DNA of 64,000 nt from Blastomussa wellsi (GCA_947652115.1 OX393561.1:27206158-27270157), one strand, 5' to 3'. Shown: positions 54,483-64,000, counted from the first letter of the stretch. Notes: generated by a model not told the origin, from the sequence alone. A program made the numbers and translations.

Positions 54483-55891
54483 CTAAGATGAAACAAGGGG
54501 AAGCAGAGGCTCCCACTTCGTGTAATGACAGTTAAGATTATTTCTCTCTCTCGCAATGAAGTGTTCTAATTTGTAGGTACTCTTGATTCTCTCTAGTAGC
54601 AGTCTTGGAGATAAGAACCTATCATTTAATTTAAAGAGATAAAAGAGGTATTTGCCTTCAAGGATGATATAGTTAATTAAGTGGTTGTAAATTTCTTTAT
54701 TATTGAGTCCGAAAATAACATCTGTGATTTCAAAGTCCTTAGAGATCTTTAGTTGGTCTCTGAACAAATTAACTACTTTCCAGTACGTATTTACGTGCGA
54801 GCAGTAGAAACAGAAGTGTTCTAGAGTTTCTATTTCCGTTTTACATAAGTAGCATAAGGGAGAGTCAGCTTTTTTGAACTTGTGAAGCATGTTGTTTGTG
54901 TAGAGAATCCTATTTAATATTTTGTATTGGAATTCACGCAATTTAGTACTCAACGTTACCTTTAGTGGTAATAGCAAGATGTCTTTCCAATTTAACTGAA
55001 AGGACTCGGTATTGAAGAGATCTTCGTATTTCTTCAAGGCGGTAGGTGCATTTGCTACATTAGAGATTAGGCTGCCATACAGAGATTTTGATCGCATTTT
55101 CTCTACATTGATTTCTTCATTGTTTATGTAAATAAAAAAGGTGGTTAAGTTTAATTGGTGTGAGTGAAGAGGTATAAGGCGTCGGTTTGTGTAGATATTT
55201 CTCCATTTTAATGGAAGCGCCTTGTATATACTGAATAGTAAGAAAGAGTCGATGGGTGAAAGAGCCGATCTCAAAGGTTCCCCCTCCCATCACCAACTCC
55301 CCTGCATTGTCATAGAGGTCGCCAACTCTGTATAAGCCATGTCCCAATATTTTGGAGCTGAATACGGATTTTCCTCCGATGCAGATAAATTTGTTATTCC
55401 ATATGACTTCATTGGTAACTTCTTCAAGTGAGGAAGGATCTGTTTTATTCAGAGAGGACCATAAAATAAGACATTCCTTGTAAAAATTGGGAATGGGTAT
55501 AGACAGTTTCCCGAAATCAAAATTACAGTGAAACAAAAATTTTCCTCCTATGTTTTTGAGATACGAATCTAAGAAAAATTTCCAGCCAGCACTGTAGGGA
55601 TCTAAATATCTTTTCAGAATCAAATTCAAAATCAAGCGTATTTCGTATGAGTATGGCAACCCCACGACTATGAGGAGAACCGTGAGCGAAGAAGAAATTA
55701 CCACGCCATTGCGATTTCCATTTATTTTCAATATCTTTAGTACTGTATGTCTCTTGGAGAAAGCAGATATCTGCGTTTTGTTTAGTTAGCCAATTAAAGA
55801 TTCCTTTTCTCTTTTCGAAAGTGCGAATTCCACGGACATTGAGAGAGAGAGCTTTAAATTGTAAATTATTTACATATTGGTTGTTAGTCAC
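54483..55891 (-). pseudogene. LINE 2 ORF2: endonuclease N-terminus joined to RT C-terminus
   Basis: 55891-55523 encodes the APE-type N-terminus 'LSLNVRGIRTFEKRKGIFNW', 'ADICFLQETYSTKDIENKW' and 'RGVAILIRNTLDF'. From about 55620 the sequence jumps to the C-terminal part ('LDPYSAGWKFFLDSYLKNIG', 'GKSVFSSKILGHGLYRVGDL'). It ends with the Cys-rich tail 'ADSPLCYLCKTEIETLEHFC' (about 54870-54825). The RT palm is absent, so an internal deletion of more than 1.5 kb is inferred. A frame shift occurs near 55200. Confidence 0.75.
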
Positions 55892-56336
55892 TTTGAAGAC
55901 ATAACTTATGTCACCCCTTTACTACATGGTTCCTGATTGGTCGGTAGTTTAAACGACATTAAAACACACACAAAATAAAAACAAAAGAAAAACAATAAAA
56001 ACGTAGCCAGTGGAAAAAAAAAACTGTTGAAATGCTACGAGTGAGAGATACCAAGTGTTGCTCTCTTTGTTAGAAGCAACAAACACGCAAATTTGTGAGC
56101 TCCTAACTTATCGGCGAAAAGAAAAACAATTTTGATTGCGCGTACTCGTGAAGGTAAATAAACCAAAAAACGAGACTGCTATCAATAGTGAGTCAAAACC
56201 GAGGAAATGGAAAAACTATAAATAACTGACATTTACCTGCCGACAACGCAGATAATTCTTAAACATTTCTGTCCTTAACAAAACTGATTGATATCATGTG
56301 TAAAGAAACTACGAAGAAGAATCATATTTTACCTCC

Positions 56337-56477
56337 TGTTACGATCAACGTAAGACACCGAGCAATAAAACAACTGTAAACAACTTTAATGGCGGCGAGC
56401 AAAGACCACGAGGTTACAACAAGTCACGTGATACATAGATGCTAATTTATGCAACTAATTTATGCAATATCACAACA
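56337..56477 (-). repeat. 3' LTR of the Gypsy element
   Basis: 141 bp; no difference from the other LTR seen by eye. Confidence 0.95.
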
Positions 56478-56492
56478 TCTTCCCCTTTATAA
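56478..56492 (-). promoter_or_regulatory. Polypurine tract
   Basis: On the minus strand AAAGGGGAAGA directly precedes the 3' LTR (TGTTGTG...); primer for plus-strand DNA synthesis. Confidence 0.8.
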
Positions 56493-56523
56493 AAAAGAAA
56501 AAAAAGTCTCAACTGAAAATGTC

Positions 56524-57000
56524 TCACTTAAGTCTTGTGACTGAGTTTGTAAGCAAGATAACAATAACACTGTGCAAAATAAAGTTTCTAACAGAAACAG
56601 TCTTAGTCGCAAAGTCCTGAAAACGGGCTGGTGGATTGACAATACGACCACTCCTTGTAACAGTAGGTAGGGGAGCAACTTCCTGAAGTTCCACAGCAGG
56701 TTTAACAACCAATGGGACAGGCTCAGCTACTGGCTTCACAGCAGGTGGGGGGTCTGTTTGTACCACTGATTGAAAAGGCTCAGCTACAGGTTTTGCAACA
56801 GGATGGAAATCTGGCTGCGGCACTGATCGCAGTTGGCGGCGGTTGCGTCGATATGTTCGACCACCTGACACAACAACATAAGAACGTGGGCCAATCATCT
56901 TCTTGCACACGGCCTCCGACCAGGTTGACTCTTTGGGCCTCTTCATTCGGACAGACTGTCCATATTCTGTCTTCTGAAGACTCCTATCTTGACATACGAA
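56524..57000 (-). pseudogene. Gypsy integrase C-terminal end, detached
   Basis: Reads 'VRMKRPKESTWSEAVCKKMI', 'GPRSYVVVSGGRTYRRNRRQ', then a Pro/Val-rich tail to 56524. This is the usual C-terminus of Gypsy integrase. It is separated from the main frame (57234-61013) by an insert at roughly 57000-57310. Its own ATG is probably not used. Confidence 0.75.
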
Positions 57001-57312
57001 ACGTTATTCAAAAGGTCAAATTTTCTTAAGGTTTTTATGTATTTTCAGAATAACAAGTATAGTCTTAATTGTAATATTGTTGTATTTTTGTTTCTATACC
57101 TACTCTTTTTAGTTAACTTCCAGATTTTTGATTTCTATAAACTTGTATACGTACTCTCTCTGGTTAATTTCCTGATTTCTGTTAACTTCTATACTTACCT
57201 TTTTCTTTTTAGTTAAGACATGACCCACCTAGATTAGCTAGCTACCTGTGGGCATGTCCAATTTGTTAAAATAATTATTAGAAAATAAAAGAAATAAAAG
57301 GAAAAGGAAGAA
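57000..57312 (+). mobile_element. Insert within the Gypsy integrase, probably a LINE 3' end
   Basis: AT-rich, noncoding. It ends in 'gtgggcatgtcc ... aaaataattattagaaaata' and an A-rich tail before Gypsy coding resumes. The tail and position suggest a 5'-truncated LINE in plus orientation; duplication not identified. Confidence 0.5.
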
Positions 57313-60300
57313 AGCTGCAACTCGGGTAAACTTGCACCTTTCAAATTGTAATAAAAGGCCTGCTTTTGTTTAGAGTTAATCAGTCTATCTTTCACATCCT
57401 GCGGGGGAACTGTCTTGGGCTCCAGTTGCTTGCTGGATAGCGGCAGCAAATTGCGTGTTTTCCTGCTAAACAGCCTTTGCGCTGGAGATGAACCAATTTC
57501 CGTGGGCGTGTTACGGTAGTCCAGGAGGGCAAGATACGGGTCAAACTTTCCACGCACAGCTTTCCTCATGATGTTTTCGCAGATTTTCACCGCACTTTCA
57601 ACCTTCCCATTACTTTGAGGATTCCGTGGTGAGGAAGTGATGTGTTGAAAGTGCCAGTCACTTGCAAACTTTGCAAACTCTGCAGAAGCATACTGCGGAC
57701 CATTGTCCGAAATGACGATTTCCGGGATGCCATGGCGGCTGAACTGCATTTTTAGCTTCTCAATAACAGTTCTGGAATCTGTCATGTTCAGTTTATCCAC
57801 CTCGAAGAACGACGAATAATAATCAACAGTTATCAGGTACTGTCGCTGATCAAACAGGAACATATCCGTGCCAACCTTTTGCCAAGGCCTTGACGGAATT
57901 TCATGTGGCATTAGTGGTTCTCGAGGCTGTGCTGGCTTGTACAAATTGCAGATATCACACTTGAGAATGAAATCTTTTAACTCGGCATTCAAGCGTGGCC
58001 AGTAGAACACTTCTCTGGCTCGTCTAAGGCAGCCCTCAATACCAAGATGGGACGAATGGACCTTTTCCATCATTTCCTTTCTTAAACTGGCAGGTACAAT
58101 GAGGCGCTCGCCCTTGAACAGTAAACCATTTTGGGCTGTGATTTCATCTCTAAACTGGAAGTATGGTTTGATCTCAGCTGGAACTTCATCCAGAGTGTTA
58201 GGCCAACCTTCTAAGACATTGGACATGAGGATCTGAAGGATGTCATCCGAGGCGGTGCCCTCTTTGAATTCCTTCAGTCGTGCTTCTGAAATAGGGAGAT
58301 CCTCCACAAGTACTATCTCCTCGAGCTCATTGCAAAACTCGGTCTGTGAAGGAGGGTCGTCGAGATAGGCTCGAGACAGGGGATCAGACATTACCATCAG
58401 GCTTCCTTTTTGGTACTTGACATCAAGGTTGTAACGCTGTAAGCGAAGCAACATCCTTTGAAGACGCTTGGGAGCAGAACCAAGGTCCTTCTTAAAGATG
58501 GCTTCAAGGGGTTGATGATCTGTTTTAACATGCACCACATCTCGACCATACAGGTACGTATCAAACCTCTCACATGCAAAAACCACGGAGAGAAGTTCCT
58601 TCTCAATCTGAGCATAACGACTTTCCGCTGGAGTTAGAGCTCTTGAGGCAAATGCAACTGGCTGTCCCTCCTGAAGTAAGGAGGCGCCAAGTCCACTGAG
58701 AGACGCGTCACTTTCAATTGTGACTTCACGATTAACATCATAAAACTTCAACACTGGAGCTTCACAAACAAGACTCTTGATACGTTGGACAGCTTCATCA
58801 TGAACAGGCAGCCAACACCATTCAGCATCCTTAAGCTCCAGTCGCCTTAATGGCTCGCAGACACTTGCTAGGTAAGTAACCATGCCAAGAAATCTTTTCA
58901 AGGATTTGACATCTGTCGGGACAGGCATGTCACGTATGGCACGAACTTTGTTTGGGTCAGTTACAACACCATCAGCTGTGAGTAGATGGCCCATGAATGG
59001 TACGCATGATAGGCGAAGCTTAATCTTCTGAAGATTAAGTGTCAGATTCAACTCACGGCATCTTTGTAGAAAGGCGGTCAAATTCTGATCATGATTCTTC
59101 ACTGCTTCATCCACTGTGTCTCCAAATCCACAAACTAGGAAATCATCGGCGATCACTTCAACTCCTTGGAGACACTCAATGGCTTCGTGCATCTTTCGCT
59201 GCCAAATCTCAGGCGCAGAACTTATGCCGAATGGCATCCTCAGCCACCGAATCCGGCCAAATGGGGTGTTGAATGTAGTAAGGTAACTAGAGTTCTCAGT
59301 CAGTTTGACCTGCCAAAAACCACTTTTGGCATCTAAAACACTGAAAACCTTGGCATTGGTGAGACGAGTGGTGACATCTTCCACTGTCGGTAAGGGATAG
59401 TGAGAGCGTTTAATGGCAGTGTTCAAATCTTTGGGATCCAAACAAATGCGAACTGATCCATCCTTCTTCGGAACTGCTAGGACACTGGACACCCAATCAG
59501 TTGGCTCAGTAACAGGAGTAACTATCTTGTCAGCAACCATCTTGTCAAGTGCTGTCTTCATTGCTTCCTTCTTAGGAACAGGCACCTTTCGTGGAGGGTG
59601 AACTACAGGTTGAACATTCTTGTTGAGTGCGATGCTGTATTCTCCAGGTAAACAGCCAATACCTTGAAACACATCAGCAAAAAGGATTAATAGAGGATCC
59701 TTTGTGACATTCTCAGAAACTGCTGACTCTTTCTTTGGAGCTGCAACTACATTATTGACAGAGGTATCAACACCAGGTACCATAATCTTCACAAGACCCA
59801 TGCCTTGGGATGACTTCAAACCAAGCAAAGGAGTAACATCTTGATCAACAATAACAAAGATAAGTTCATGCTTGCTACCTTTATGTGCCTCTTTCAGCCT
59901 TGCAAAACCAAGAGCCTTTCGCTTTGAGCGATCGTGCATAACTAGTGTGATGTCTTTAGGAACAATATTAGCTTTACTGTAATCTTTTGTTGCCCTGATG
60001 TAATCCTGTAGTGGCAAGATATTTGCAGAAGAACCAGTGTCAATTTGAAAGGTTACTGATGCTGAACCATTCAAAGTAAGCGAAACAAGAGCTTGATCTT
60101 TACCACTGACACTATGAACGTAAAAGACTTCTTCTTGTTCGACCATGTGAACTTTTGCATTTTCAGACTTGCTTCGGCACTTGACTGCAAAATGGCCTTC
60201 TTTACCACACTTCTTGCATTTCTGACCTGAAGCTGGACACAATTTCCTTTCCAGTGCATGTGTACCACCACAAAACAAACACTCTTTAAACTTGGGCGGG

Positions 60301-61013
60301 TCCTTGCTGGGAGGTTTGTGGCGCGGAACTTTCCCGCGCTTGGGTTTCGACCTTTGCCTCACTGCATTAATATCTTCGTTGGCTGAAAATTCTTCTGAAA
60401 TCTCTGTCGCTCGCGAGTGAGTAACTTGACTTGCTTTGATAGTTTCGATGGCTTTATCTAAGTCGAGGTCTCGCTTTCCAAGAAGCTTTTCACGAACTCT
60501 GTCATCCTTTACACCAAGAATTAACCGGTCGCGAACGAGCGATTCACGAAGTGCGCCAAAATCACATGATTCTGAAAGCTTCATCAATGCAGTAATGTAA
60601 CTATCAAGCGATTCATTTGACCATTGCTCACGTTTGAAGAAAACATATCTTTCGTAGGTTTCGTTACGTGCAGGGACACAACGCTCCTCGAACTTTTCCA
60701 AGACCTTGTCAATTTTTAGAGCGTCCGACGAGTTTCCCCATTGAAAGGTTTCGTACATGTCCATTCCTTCTTTCCCGATCACATTTAACAACGAAGCCAC
60801 CCGAACTTCCTGTGCTTTCTCGTGAATGCCAGCCGCTAGCTCGTAAAACTTCCATTCACGACGAAATGATTTCCAATGTTCTCCTTGATGCAAACGGTCG
60901 GAAAGATTCAACGGCGAGGGGATTTTAGCGGTAGTACTAACAGCAGCCATGTAAAACGTGCGACGATCCAAACACACTCGAACGAAAACTATAGACTTCA
61001 GTGGGCCTACCAA
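57234..61013 (-). CDS. Gypsy Gag-Pol polyprotein (C-terminus interrupted)
   Basis: Single open frame of 1259 codons; a likely start is MAAVSTTAKI at 60950. Order: Gag-like helices; Cys motifs 'CLFCGGTHALERKLC' and CCHC 'CKKCGKEGHFAVKC' (about residues 250-290). Protease 'FQIDTGSSANILPL' and RT with 'VPKKDGSVRICLDPKDLN', 'VFSVLDAKSGFWQVKL' and 'ADDFLVCGF'. RNase H 'ESDASLSGLGASLLQEGQ' and integrase HHCC 'HSSHLGIEGCLRRAREVFYW..CDICNLY'. The rve core has 'LITVDYYSSFF', 'ISDNGPQYASAEF' and 'NPQSNGKVESAVK'. The last about 24 codons come from the insert at 57312. All catalytic motifs are intact, so it was active recently. Confidence 0.93.
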   Translation of the reverse strand: MVGPLKSIVFVRVCLDRRTFYMAAVSTTAKIPSPLNLSDRLHQGEHWKSFRREWKFYELAAGIHEKAQEVRVASLLNVIGKEGMDMYETFQWGNSSDALKIDKVLEKFEERCVPARNETYERYVFFKREQWSNESLDSYITALMKLSESCDFGALRESLVRDRLILGVKDDRVREKLLGKRDLDLDKAIETIKASQVTHSRATEISEEFSANEDINAVRQRSKPKRGKVPRHKPPSKDPPKFKECLFCGGTHALERKLCPASGQKCKKCGKEGHFAVKCRSKSENAKVHMVEQEEVFYVHSVSGKDQALVSLTLNGSASVTFQIDTGSSANILPLQDYIRATKDYSKANIVPKDITLVMHDRSKRKALGFARLKEAHKGSKHELIFVIVDQDVTPLLGLKSSQGMGLVKIMVPGVDTSVNNVVAAPKKESAVSENVTKDPLLILFADVFQGIGCLPGEYSIALNKNVQPVVHPPRKVPVPKKEAMKTALDKMVADKIVTPVTEPTDWVSSVLAVPKKDGSVRICLDPKDLNTAIKRSHYPLPTVEDVTTRLTNAKVFSVLDAKSGFWQVKLTENSSYLTTFNTPFGRIRWLRMPFGISSAPEIWQRKMHEAIECLQGVEVIADDFLVCGFGDTVDEAVKNHDQNLTAFLQRCRELNLTLNLQKIKLRLSCVPFMGHLLTADGVVTDPNKVRAIRDMPVPTDVKSLKRFLGMVTYLASVCEPLRRLELKDAEWCWLPVHDEAVQRIKSLVCEAPVLKFYDVNREVTIESDASLSGLGASLLQEGQPVAFASRALTPAESRYAQIEKELLSVVFACERFDTYLYGRDVVHVKTDHQPLEAIFKKDLGSAPKRLQRMLLRLQRYNLDVKYQKGSLMVMSDPLSRAYLDDPPSQTEFCNELEEIVLVEDLPISEARLKEFKEGTASDDILQILMSNVLEGWPNTLDEVPAEIKPYFQFRDEITAQNGLLFKGERLIVPASLRKEMMEKVHSSHLGIEGCLRRAREVFYWPRLNAELKDFILKCDICNLYKPAQPREPLMPHEIPSRPWQKVGTDMFLFDQRQYLITVDYYSSFFEVDKLNMTDSRTVIEKLKMQFSRHGIPEIVISDNGPQYASAEFAKFASDWHFQHITSSPRNPQSNGKVESAVKICENIMRKAVRGKFDPYLALLDYRNTPTEIGSSPAQRLFSRKTRNLLPLSSKQLEPKTVPPQDVKDRLINSKQKQAFYYNLKGASLPELQLSSFSFYFFYFLIIILTNWTCPQVAS

Positions 61014-61080
61014 TAACGGACGAAGCGTTTGACTTGAAAACCTCCAAGCTAGGAAGTGTTCCTTGATAATTTGGTCTAAT

Positions 61081-61098
61081 TCCCGCGATCTGACACCA
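61081..61098 (-). promoter_or_regulatory. Primer-binding site
   Basis: Minus strand TGGTGTCAGATCGCGGGA directly follows the 5' LTR. It begins TGG as expected for tRNA 3'-CCA; the first ten bases resemble the complement of a Leu tRNA end (inference). Confidence 0.75.
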
Positions 61099-61239
61099 TG
61101 TTACGATCAACGTAAGACACCGAGCAATAAAACAACTGTAAACAACTTTAATGGCGGCGAGCAAAGACCACGAGGTTACAACAAGTCACGTGATACATAG
61201 ATGCTAATTTATGCAACTAATTTATGCAATATCACAACA
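61099..61239 (-). repeat. 5' LTR of the Gypsy element
   Basis: 141 bp; matches the 56337-56477 copy throughout. Confidence 0.95.
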
Positions 61240-61244
61240 CCTCC

Positions 61245-61674
61245 CTACCGCCAATGTGAAGTTTGTATGGTTCAGTTCTGCTAAAAGCAGCTTTCTTCCC
61301 CTGTGATCGAGCTTCTTCCATTTTAGGGATTAGTTTTCTCCTCATATCGAAGACTTGCTTGGGAAAATCCGGACCAATTCCATATCCTTGTCAACGTAAC
61401 GTCGACGAGAAAAAACTGCTTCGCGATCTTTGAAGCGTAGAAAGCGCGCTAAGATAACACGAGGTTTGCTTGCGTTCGACGCTGACTTTTTACCAATACG
61501 ATGTACACGTTGAAATTCGATGGAATGAGCGTTTCCCATGTTGAGAAGGACGTCTTCCGTTGAGTCCTCTGCATCATCCTCTGGAATGTCATAAAATCGT
61601 AAATTTTCGCGACGGAAAATATTGCTATCAGCACAATTGGCAAGAGAAGAAAGGAATGTAACAGCCGGCGCCAT
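61245..61674 (-). pseudogene. LINE 2 ORF1 (L1-type) remnant
   Basis: 'RRENLRFYDIPEDDAEDSTE', 'FQRVHRIGKKSASN' and 'PRVILARFLRFKDREAVFSR' form the L1 ORF1 RRM. After a frame change near 61385 the C-terminal domain continues 'FPKQVFDMRRKLIPKMEEAR'. Same family as ORF1 at 11990-12500. The N-terminal coiled coil is not found upstream, where Polinton C sequence resumes at about 61645. Confidence 0.7.
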
Positions 61675-61823
61675 GCCGCGGCTGCGGTTTGGGGGTTATA
61701 ACCGAACATCGACTATATGTATTGCGGAGGGCACTTGCTTCAACAGCGGCTAAAACGCATAGAGAAAAAAGCGAAGAAAAATTATGAACATGTATTGCGC
61801 GAGCTCCAAGAAAGATCGATCAT

Positions 61824-61854
61824 TTAGAGATTTGCATCATTTAGAGATTTGCAT
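61824..61854 (+). promoter_or_regulatory. Octamer-containing motif pair (Polinton C)
   Basis: TTAGAGATTTGCAT at 61824-61837 and 61841-61854, the reverse complement of the motif in copy A. It ends 60 bp upstream of the conserved MAEQ start (61915). Relative to the gene the orientation is the same as in copy A. Confidence 0.45.
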
Positions 61855-61914
61855 CCATTTAGAGAAAAGCCCCGAAAGAAAATGAACCAATTAGAGAAAA
61901 GCACCAAAACAAAA

Positions 61915-62940
61915 ATGGCTGAGCAAGTGACGTTGCAGGAAATGGAACAAGCCCTCGCGGAAATTGACATTGAAAAATTGCTTGAACAAATTTGGAATGA
62001 ACAAATTCGGGATGAACGCATTCGGAATTTGAATGCGTTCTTCGGAAGCACACCCCCGGAAGCCCTGGAGCGGCTGCCCGAACCTCTGCTTCCAAAACCT
62101 TATAGCCCCATCGTGCCTCCAAGGCGAAAAAGAGGGACGCCAGCCAGCGTTCTAAAAATTTTTGATCCAGTCGATCCCCAGTTTGTCAAATCGCAAGAAA
62201 AATACCACGAAACTCTTGCATGGTTCATGCATGGACCAGGAGCTGAGGTTGGAGTGGAAAGAGGACGCCATTTTATAAAATGGGCGATCCGGGCGCGAAA
62301 CGAAAACATGACAGAGGAAATCATGGAAAGATCCGGGCAAATGTTGACACCTCGATGTATATTAGGTACGCTTTTTCTTATTGGCTGCAACACGTTAGAG
62401 AGGGAAAGATGATGTTGTATTATCAAATTTTGAAAGGATCACCTTGGATAAACCGATATTCAGAAGCGGAAGAGAAAGGGAAGAGAAACGTCTAAATATC
62501 GACAATGTCGAAAGACCGGACACAAAGTGGAGGTTCGTTGCCTATGAAGATGTCTTTGTGAAAGTTGTTATCGATCCCGCTCCTTTGTTAGGGACAGGTC
62601 CCTTGCCAGACTGGCTGCGCAACCTTGCAAATAGCAATGCAATGGTGGCGCTGGACACTTTCCAAGATAATTTATGTCTCTGGCGCTGCATTGCAGTGCA
62701 TAGAGGAGCCAGATCAGACCGAAGTACAGCAGCGGCCAGAGAACTTGCAAAGAGTTTCTACGGTTTCGCAAAAGCACCAAAAGACATTCCAAAAACGTCT
62801 CTTGACAAAACAAAAACGTCTTTTTACGATTTAGAAGAGGTTGAAAAGCATCTCAACAAAAAAGTCGCTTTTTCAGATTGGCTCGGCATACGAGTTTATG
62901 AGCCTGAGCTAGAAGAAGACAGAAACGACAGTCGTTGCGT
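61915..62940 (+). pseudogene. Polinton C polymerase, N-terminal region only
   Basis: Starts 'MAEQVTLQEMEQALAEIDIE' (copy A: 'MAAQATWQNFEQELAEIDFE'), then 'LLPKPYSPIVPPRRKRG' and 'FDPVDPQFVKSQEKYHETLA'. After a frame change near 62400-62490 it continues 'LLGTGPLPDWLRNLA' and the OTU-like block 'DNLCLWRCIAVHRGARSDRS' (62667-62725), then 'VEKHLNKKVAFSDWLGIRVY'. Coding similarity to copy A stops near 62930. The finger, Vsr-like, exonuclease and palm parts are missing. Conservation of the two N-terminal modules between A and C shows they belong to the gene. Confidence 0.75.
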
Positions 62941-63640
62941 GGTGACTGGAGATGTGTTTTCACACCATGTAATGAATATGACCGACGAACTGTTTCTTGA
63001 AGAAATTTTACATAGGTTTTTGAACACGTTGTGTTTGTTTGCGAACCCGTTTCGTTATGTGTTGAGATTGAGATACCACAGTGTATTGAGTGAAGAGTGT
63101 GATAAAAGCGAACATGCCGAGTTCGTGTTGAATAGTGAGGGTGTTCCCGAGAACACGTTATTTTTTGCCAACATGGTGTTGAATGTAGAAGAGATTTAAA
63201 GTCGGTGTCGTTTTTCTTTTTTGATATGTTCATTCCTTAAAGACCAGGTGTTAAGAGGATGCGACACACTGTCTGTTTCGTTTGATCTTAGACACCATAG
63301 AACCTCTGATTTTGTTGTGTATGAACTGGGTTCACTCATCGAGTTTCAGTTCGTGCGATGTCGTTTTATGATTCTTGATGCTGCTGGTGTGGAAGAATTG
63401 TTGATCGGATGACTTTTTCTTTGTCAGGATCGTTCCCCGAACAAGTGCTTATGAGACGATGTAATGCTTCGACCACGGTGTTTGATCTAAACTATCACGA
63501 TGGAAATGAGGAGATGAACGACAGCAATGCGTTTCAGGACATCGACGGACATTTTCATATGCCCGAGGATCTTTGGCTTCATCAGTTTTGATGAGAGAGG
63601 GAGAGAGACAAAGACACGTATGTATAATGTGAACAATAGT
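62941..63640 (+). other. Unrecognised Polinton C coding scraps
   Basis: Continuation frames: 62941-63199 ('LCLFANPFRYVLRLRYHSVL', 'NTLFFANMVLNVEEI'), 63221-63412 ('DTLSVSFDLRHHRTSDFVVY') and 63409-63591 ('HFHMPEDLWLHQF'). The second and third share a 'vsFDLrhH/vFDLNYHDGNEE' pattern, so they may be diverged repeats of one small protein. No known domain. Confidence 0.35.
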
Positions 63641-63967
63641 TTTTTTTTTTAATTATCAAAGTTTTGTTGACAACAACAAAAAAACGTGTCACAGTTTTAA
63701 CTTTTTAGCTTGCATGATTCTCTTGACGATTCGTTCAGTCATGGTTTTACGTCCGGGTAGATGATCGTTGGCCTTGATCATTTTGGCGTCTGCTTTCCAC
63801 TTATCCCTGAAATTCTGGGCATGACTGTAATCGATGTCGTGCTGTTTGGTAATCCGGCCCAGACAATTGATCCCCTTGTCGCCGCGTTTCAGTCTTTTGG
63901 CCAACTTGGTCCCAGGCCCCATGAACTGATACCCCGGCCACTGAAATTCCATGCCAGTCTTGGCCAA
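63641..63967 (-). CDS. Phospholipase-A2-like Polinton protein
   Basis: Frame 63967-63689: 'GMEFQWPGYQFMGPGTKLAK' with a calcium-loop-like GPGT, 'RGDKGINCLGRITKQHDIDY' with the HDxxY catalytic dyad, 'ADAKMIKANDHLPGRKTMTE' and a basic C-terminus. This is the short PLA2 fold known from parvovirus capsids, which some Polinton-like elements also carry, used to breach membranes during particle entry. A Cys usually expected after the dyad is not obvious. The ATG at 63967 is plausible, but the frame is open to the window edge. Convergent with the scraps at 63409-63591. Confidence 0.65.
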
Positions 63968-64000
63968 TAAACTCTGGATATCGGACCCTCCGCCTCGTTT

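Larger units (their letters stand above)
56337..61239 (-). mobile_element. Ty3/Gypsy LTR retrotransposon, recent
   Basis: 4903 bp with 141-bp LTRs that appear identical (56337-56477 and 61099-61239; TGTTACGATC...CACAACA on plus) and a 5-bp duplication CCTCC (56332-56336, 61240-61244). Primer-binding site and polypurine tract are in place for minus-strand transcription. Inserted in LINE 2. A later insert interrupts the integrase C-terminus. Confidence 0.95.
54165..61640 (-). mobile_element. LINE 2: L1/Tx1-like, split by a Gypsy element
   Basis: Minus-strand element: ORF1 at 61674-61245, then the Gypsy insertion (56337-61239), then ORF2 pieces (55891-54483) and a poly-A tail seen as a T-run at 54165-54182. 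The middle of the reverse transcriptase is deleted. Confidence 0.8.
54060..61826 (+). pseudogene. Cys-rich Polinton protein, split by LINE 2
   Basis: The 5' piece (54090-54165) reads 'GENNCGWLLRNRRKNCGKK'. The 3' piece (about 61645-61826) reads 'PAPCRGCGLGVITEHRL', then 'CGGHLLQQRLKRIEKKAKKN' and 'YEHVLRELQERSII'. Both align with the gene at 5290-5690; roughly ten residues at the junction are missing. A frame change falls near 61715. It lies just upstream of the polymerase start, the same order as in copy A. Confidence 0.7.
54050..64000 (+). mobile_element. Polinton C (copy A lineage), heavily interrupted, runs off the window
   Basis: Contains a split Cys-rich gene, a polymerase N-terminal region in plus orientation, unknown end genes and a PLA2-like gene. 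Left TIR not recognised. Interrupted at about 54165 by LINE 2, which holds a Gypsy element. Confidence 0.7.

Noticed and set aside
54316..54516. Hydrophobic minus-strand frame at the LINE 2 3' end
   Set aside because: Low-complexity translation of the A/T-rich LINE 3' untranslated region.

Overview
The window looks like repeat-dense nuclear DNA from a cnidarian, most likely a stony coral or a relative. This is inferred from its mobile-element mix: Polinton/Maverick elements, ISL2EU-type and integrase-type DNA transposons, Penelope-like elements with GIY-YIG endonuclease, an OTU-bearing Helitron, L1/Tx1-like LINEs and a Ty3/Gypsy element. It also rests on AT-rich, intron-type spacing between them. 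Only one convincing host gene is present, a full-length COMMD4-like gene at 51.9-52.5 kb. Nearly everything else is mobile DNA in different states of decay, much of it nested.

Layout. 0-5.7 kb: a decayed Polinton (A): an integrase scrap, a 4-kb protein-primed type DNA polymerase with unusual extra domains, a piece of terminal repeat, and small Cys-rich genes. 5.7-6.2 kb: two foldback elements sharing one core. 6.6-7.7 kb: Penelope-like (PLE) and LINE tails. 7.7-11.9 kb: gene-poor DNA with short duplications and an uninterrupted copy of a repeat called R here. 11.9-17.8 kb: a degenerate L1/Tx1-like LINE holding a 1-kb foldback. 17.8-22.7 kb: a hAT-like MITE scrap, a RecQ-like scrap, a second PLE and a LINE tail. 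23.5-30.1 kb: a minus-strand Helitron (OTU, Rep and PIF1 helicase, plus an RPA-like neighbour).

32.4-51.6 kb: a single copy of repeat R has been split into five pieces by four insertions. In order these are a complete-ended 13.5-kb Polinton (B, 32506-45980, 6-bp duplication GACGAA), a 4-kb integrase-type transposon (46053-50060), a hAT-like MITE with 8-bp duplication, and a G/C-run TIR element. Polinton B keeps an intact major capsid gene, a packaging ATPase, coiled-coil/membrane proteins, a broken polymerase and an integrase scrap. It also carries a complete ISL2EU transposon (40419-43668) and a LINE fragment. The integrase-type transposon carries its own 900-bp TA-flanked passenger with a HIRAN-like fragment.

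53.9-64 kb: a third Polinton (C) of the same polymerase lineage as A, oriented plus. It is split by an L1-like LINE, which is itself split by a young Ty3/Gypsy element with 141-bp LTRs that look identical, whose integrase end is in turn interrupted by another insert. The window ends inside Polinton C at a phospholipase-A2-like gene.

Most interesting signals: the polymerase of lineage A/C appears to join OTU-like, zinc-finger and Vsr-endonuclease-like modules in front of the exonuclease and palm. A 14-bp motif containing the POU octamer ATGCAAAT sits 47-60 bp upstream of three related starts in A and C. Polinton B carries a small gene inside its terminal repeats, and start codons of its two end genes lie in the repeats.
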